From positions 1-15,978 of the forward strand of contig JBLHLB010000055.1 of the NCBI GenBank assembly GCA_047618505.1: 15,978 bases of DNA, read 5' to 3'. Source of the DNA: JBLHLB01 sp047618505 (lineage in GTDB: Bacteria > Planctomycetota > UBA1135 > GCA-002686595). The translations under genes and the position numbers were made by a program. This document shows positions 12,654 to 15,978 of this stretch, piece after piece; the stretch's first letter is position 1; each line of letters starts with the position of its first letter. The notes below the pieces were generated by a model. It ran no database searches. It saw only the letters and a list, made by a program, of their open reading frames with translations, and had not been told where the DNA came from.

Positions 12654-15113
12654 ATGCAAAGCCGCTTCCTCGCCAGACGATCCCTCTGCTCTTCGCTCCT
12701 CCTGACCTCGCTCCTTCTGACCTCGGCCGCGCTCAGCTATGCCTGCTCCAGCACAGTCGCATCCGAGACAGGGAGTACCACTCCCGGTGAGGCGTCCGGG
12801 AGCGGCGAATCAAACCCGCTTCTGCCCCTGACCTGGGATGGGGATGAGGGCCGCCTGCTATTGACAGTGCCCGAACTCGAGCGCCCTCTCCTGTGGCTCG
12901 TGAGTCTGCCCCAGGGCCTTGGATCGAATGATGTGGGGCTCGACCGTGGGCAACTCGGCACCCAACAGCTCGTAGAGTTCCGGCGCCAGGGCGAGCGCCT
13001 CTTCTTGGTCGCCCCCAACCTGAAGTGGCGCACCACATCGAGCGATGAATTGGTGCGCGACGGAGTGCAGAGAGCGTTCGCGGAGAGCGTACTGGCCAGC
13101 TTCGAGATCGTGGACGAAGTTGGCGGCTCGCCGCGCATCGACGCGACGGGGTTCTTTCAGCAGGACGCACACGGCATCGTTGGCAAGCTCAGCGGATCCG
13201 GACAGGGCGACTTCAGCCTCGACGCGTCGCGCTCCTTTATCTTGACGGACAGCCTCAAGAGCTTCCCCGGGAATATATCCCTGGAGGTTCTACAGACTTT
13301 TGCCTCGCGCTCCCCAGGCCGAGAAGTGCGCAGCACAACGCCGCAACCCACAAGCGTCAGTCTCCGCATTCGACATGCCTTCATCGCGCTTCCGAACCTA
13401 GAGCAGCACGACTACCGGGTACGCGCGCATCACCCCCGTTCGGGGTTCTTTACCTCGAGCTGGAACGACGCCAACACGCCCCTTGGGGAAGAGACGCAGC
13501 GGCGGGTGGTGCAGCGTCATCACATCACGCCCGATGCACCCCTGGTCTACTACATCGACCGCGCCGCGCCTGAGCCCATGCGCACGGCCCTGCTTGAGGG
13601 TGCTAAGTATTGGGAGCCTATCTTTGATCAGGCGGTCTTCCCCGGCGCCTTCCGCGTGGAGCTCTTGCCCGTCGGAGCTGACCCCGATGACGTGCGCTGG
13701 AACATCCTGCAGTGGGTCGAGCGTTCCACCCGCGGTTGGAGCTACGGCACAACAGTCAGCGATCCGCGCACGGGAGAAATCCTCAAGGGGCACGTCACCC
13801 TGGGAGCCCTGCGCGTGCGCCAGGATGTGCTGCTATTCGAAGGCTTGGTCGGTCCCTGGGTGGACGGCAAACAAGATGTTGAAGTTACGGAGGCGGCCCT
13901 CGCTCGCATTCGGCAGCTTGCCGCACACGAGATTGGACATACCCTTGGACTCGCCCATAACTTCGCCGCCAGCGTCGACGAACGCGCTTCGGTCATGGAC
14001 TACCCAGCACCCAGGGTGACCCTAAAGAATGGCCAAATCGACCTCTCTGACGCCTATGCGGACGGGTGTGGCCCCTGGGATCTTCAGACAATTCGCTACG
14101 GGTACGGGCTCTACAAAGACGACGCCGTGAGCCTGCCCCAGGTCCTGGGGGAAACAGCTCGCCTGGGCCTGCACTACGCCTCGGACGAGGATGCGCGGGG
14201 CAACGACCGCGCCCACCCGGCGGCGAACCTATGGGACGAAGGCTCGGATCCTGTGGCGCAGTTACAGGTTGATCTCGAGGTACGCAGCGTAGCCCTAGCG
14301 GGCTTCACCAAAGCCGTGCTCGAGCCGACGCGGCCGCGCTTTGATATGGAGCGCGTCTTGGTTCCGCTCTACCTTCGACACCGATTCCAGGTCGAAGCCG
14401 TGGCTCGTCAAGTGGGCGGACGTGTGTTCGATTATCCGCTGGCGATGGAGGCAGTACGGCCCATCACTCCCGTTGCAGCGAAAGAGCAAGCACGTGCCCT
14501 TTCCGCCCTCTATGTGACTCTTGAGCCCGCGATCCTTGGCCTCTCCCCCGCGCTTGTCGCGAGCATCCCTCCACCGCCCCCTGGGTACAGTCGAGGACGA
14601 GAGAGTTTTCGCGCCACCGGGCCGATGTTTGATCCCCTAGAGGCAGCCGCGACCGCAGCGGACGTGACCTTGGACTTGCTCTTCAATCCCGCACGCTGCT
14701 CCCGCCTGGTCGATCAACACGCGGCGGATGCAGCCATGCCCGGATTTGAAACAGTCTGCGCGGAGCTCATGGGACGTTGGTTCCCAGATGACATGGCACT
14801 CATGAAGTGGAGTCCGGTGGAGGAAGTCGTGAGGGCCCGATTTATCGAGCACTTGATCGCCCTGGCCGCCGGAACGAACGTCCCGGATCGCGTGCGTGCA
14901 ATCGCACTGGCAACATTGGAGGACACTCTCGCTTTGCTCGGAGACCACGCGGACAACGGGGCAGAAGCCGACTCCCAGCGTCTCTATCGAGACCGAATCG
15001 GTCGCTTCCTACGGGATCCCATCGACGCACGCGAACGACGTCCCAGCCCCATTATTCCCCCGGGCTCGCCGATCGGCATGGGAGCCTATGGCTGCTCGCT
15101 CAGCGATCGCTGA
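12654..15113 (+). CDS. Zinc-dependent metalloprotease lipoprotein (DUF5117/DUF4953 type)
   Basis: This 819-residue protein starts with a hydrophobic signal containing a repeated SLLLT and ends it at SYAC; Cys31 may be lipidated, though the lipobox is weak. A DUF5117-like domain follows, with GLGSNDVGLDRGQLG (88-102) and RAFAESVLASFEI (140-152). The catalytic region has YYIDRAAPEPMR (299-310), GAKYWEPIFDQAVF (316-329) and the zinc site HEIGHTLGLAH (His425, Glu426, His429, His435). This is followed by NF and a Met-turn SVMDYP (446-451, Met448), as in metzincins. A long helical C-terminal part matches the DUF4953-type region. It is probably an envelope-anchored protease; its substrate is unknown. 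It lies 47 nt after the sialidase-fold gene on the same strand. A 16-bp palindrome spans the stop, and the convergent thioesterase gene ends 10 bp away. Confidence 0.9.
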   Translation: MQSRFLARRSLCSSLLLTSLLLTSAALSYACSSTVASETGSTTPGEASGSGESNPLLPLTWDGDEGRLLLTVPELERPLLWLVSLPQGLGSNDVGLDRGQLGTQQLVEFRRQGERLFLVAPNLKWRTTSSDELVRDGVQRAFAESVLASFEIVDEVGGSPRIDATGFFQQDAHGIVGKLSGSGQGDFSLDASRSFILTDSLKSFPGNISLEVLQTFASRSPGREVRSTTPQPTSVSLRIRHAFIALPNLEQHDYRVRAHHPRSGFFTSSWNDANTPLGEETQRRVVQRHHITPDAPLVYYIDRAAPEPMRTALLEGAKYWEPIFDQAVFPGAFRVELLPVGADPDDVRWNILQWVERSTRGWSYGTTVSDPRTGEILKGHVTLGALRVRQDVLLFEGLVGPWVDGKQDVEVTEAALARIRQLAAHEIGHTLGLAHNFAASVDERASVMDYPAPRVTLKNGQIDLSDAYADGCGPWDLQTIRYGYGLYKDDAVSLPQVLGETARLGLHYASDEDARGNDRAHPAANLWDEGSDPVAQLQVDLEVRSVALAGFTKAVLEPTRPRFDMERVLVPLYLRHRFQVEAVARQVGGRVFDYPLAMEAVRPITPVAAKEQARALSALYVTLEPAILGLSPALVASIPPPPPGYSRGRESFRATGPMFDPLEAAATAADVTLDLLFNPARCSRLVDQHAADAAMPGFETVCAELMGRWFPDDMALMKWSPVEEVVRARFIEHLIALAAGTNVPDRVRAIALATLEDTLALLGDHADNGAEADSQRLYRDRIGRFLRDPIDARERRPSPIIPPGSPIGMGAYGCSLSDR
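12693..12722. repeat. 15-bp tandem repeat in the metalloprotease signal sequence
   Basis: TCGCTCCTCCTGACC (12693-12707) and TCGCTCCTTCTGACC (12708-12722) differ at one base. They encode the duplicated SLLLT of the signal peptide, lengthening its hydrophobic core in frame. Confidence 0.8.
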
Positions 15114-15114
15114 G
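15099..15114. other. 16-bp perfect palindrome over the metalloprotease stop codon
   Basis: CTCAGCGATCGCTGAG is self-complementary and includes the TGA at 15111-15113. As RNA it gives a 6-bp stem with loop GATC on either strand. It lies 9 bp beyond the stop of the convergent thioesterase gene. With no other terminator in the 10-bp gap it may mark both transcript ends, but there is no real U-tract on either side. Confidence 0.5.
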
Positions 15115-15123
15115 TCGGGGCTT

Positions 15124-15978
15124 TCAATCCTGCCCAAGGGCGCGGCGTAGCTTAGCCCCCAAGGTCCGGACATGGGGCTCCGCTAGGATCGTCAAGTGGT
15201 TGCCCGGAACCGTATTGACGTCGACAGCTGCGGCCACGCGCTCCCAACCTAGGCGCGCGCCACGGCCAAAGAGCAGCGGTTGACGGCGACTGCGGTAGAG
15301 AGTGATTTTCCCGCCGAATTGACCCGGGGAGTAATTGCGTACGGCGCGGCTGTGGCGACGCGCGATGTCGCGGTAGCGCTCGGGCCATTCGGTGAAGTCG
15401 AGGAAATCATCCACGGTGACACCACCGCCGCCGGCCACGGGGGCCATTTCCTTATCCTTATTAGAGCTGGCGAACTCCGCCGCAGCCTCTGCCGAGGGTA
15501 TCGGTGAGCCATCGGAGTAGCGTCCGTGGCGAGCGATCGGACCCTTGGCCAGGACCCGCAAGGCCTTGCCAACGAAGCGAGCACGGTGCTTCAACTCGCG
15601 CTTCAGGCGATCGGGATCCTGCTTCCAACGCTCCAGGAAATCGACGGGCATGTAGGGCAGTCCGCGCAGGAAAACACCGACGCCAGCGATACGATCACCG
15701 AGGTCTTGGGCGATGTTGGGCGGGCCGGAATCCAAGATCGCCACCATGTCCACGACGTCGCCGGCCGCTTCGAATTGGCGGGCCATTTCAAAGGCCACCA
15801 TGGCACCAAAGCTGTGTCCACCAAGGCAGTAGGGACCCGCAGGCCAAACCTTGCGAATGCGTTCGACATAGAAGCTCGCGAATTCCTCCAGGGTCGCTTC
15901 GCGCCCAAGAATCGCATCGAGGTCCACAGCCTGGAGGCCATAGAAGGGCTGGTCCGGACCGAGCGCACGGGACAGGGG
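15124..15978 (-). CDS. C-terminal thioesterase domain of an NRPS/PKS-type enzyme (cut by window edge)
   Basis: The frame is open to base 15978, so only the last 284 codons are visible. The first residues already read as domain interior: LGPDQPFYGLQAVDL (visible 6-20), then YVERIRKVWPAGPYCLGGHS (37-56). This is a type I alpha/beta-hydrolase thioesterase. The nucleophile is Ser56 in GGHSFGAM, the acid is probably Asp83 in ILDSGPP, and the His is in PGNHLTIL (His261). Such domains sit at the C-terminus of nonribosomal peptide or polyketide synthases, or of acyl-adenylating relatives, and release the product by hydrolysis or cyclisation. The segment ARRHSRAVRNYSPGQFGGKI and the RSRRQPLLF after it fit the lid and late-core region. 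Upstream adenylation, condensation or carrier domains would lie beyond the window. A free-standing type II thioesterase cannot be excluded. Confidence 0.88.
   Translation of the reverse strand, partial: PLSRALGPDQPFYGLQAVDLDAILGREATLEEFASFYVERIRKVWPAGPYCLGGHSFGAMVAFEMARQFEAAGDVVDMVAILDSGPPNIAQDLGDRIAGVGVFLRGLPYMPVDFLERWKQDPDRLKRELKHRARFVGKALRVLAKGPIARHGRYSDGSPIPSAEAAAEFASSNKDKEMAPVAGGGGVTVDDFLDFTEWPERYRDIARRHSRAVRNYSPGQFGGKITLYRSRRQPLLFGRGARLGWERVAAAVDVNTVPGNHLTILAEPHVRTLGAKLRRALGQD

Noticed and set aside
12615..12654. Possible sigma-54 promoter (TGGCACG near 12615)
   Set aside because: The GC half of the -12 element is not at the required distance; the next TTGC is about 30 nt away.
15103..15110. 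GCGATCGC as a cyanobacterial HIP1-like element
   Set aside because: I noticed this copy only as part of the larger palindrome, and HIP1 matters only when highly iterated; the gene content is not cyanobacterial.

Overview
The window is high-GC bacterial chromosome. The gene set suggests a Gram-negative, Planctomycetota-like organism. A secreted TPR/HEAT protein, a BtpA-family protein, a DUF1844 protein, a DUF5117/DUF4953-type metalloprotease and a CDCC-motif sialidase-fold protein occur together, and Shine-Dalgarno use is patchy. The presence of kdsB (CMP-Kdo synthesis) and anmK (muropeptide recycling) implies a Kdo-bearing outer membrane and peptidoglycan turnover. The phylum call is inference from gene content only.

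Layout. Bases 1-527 (minus) hold the first 175 codons of a BtpA-family TIM-barrel protein that runs off the left edge. A tRNA-Thr(CGU) follows at 585-659 (minus), then a structured gap with several hairpins, including a 19-bp stem at 828-870. Bases 925-3036 (minus) encode a secreted 703-residue protein with TPR and HEAT repeats and an embedded receiver-like domain; a good sigma-70 promoter lies at 3118-3145. anmK (3355-4620, minus) is divergent from an NtrC-type sigma-54 response regulator (4699-6120, plus). The regulator converges on a membrane-anchored LysM protein (6266-7168, minus) across a shared bidirectional terminator.

After a 613-bp non-coding region with a promoter and a strong hairpin comes a tight plus-strand cluster: lipoprotein (7782), kdsB (8365), pyrG (9279) and a DUF1844 protein (10922). 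It links CTP synthesis with the CTP-consuming step of Kdo activation. Two exported proteins follow on the same strand, a sialidase-fold protein (11308-12606) and an 819-residue metzincin-like metalloprotease lipoprotein (12654-15113). Both start codons sit exactly 7 nt after a TAnnnT box, which suggests leaderless transcripts. The right edge (15124-15978, minus) is the C-terminal thioesterase domain of a probable NRPS/PKS-type enzyme, convergent with the metalloprotease across a 10-bp gap.

Most genes are recognisable housekeeping or envelope families, and no CRISPR array, insertion sequence or phage gene was seen. The points most worth following are the exported HEAT protein with a pseudo-receiver domain, the leaderless-promoter pair, the structured non-coding segments at 661-924 and 7550-7781, short tandem duplications at gene ends, and the truncated biosynthetic gene at the right edge.
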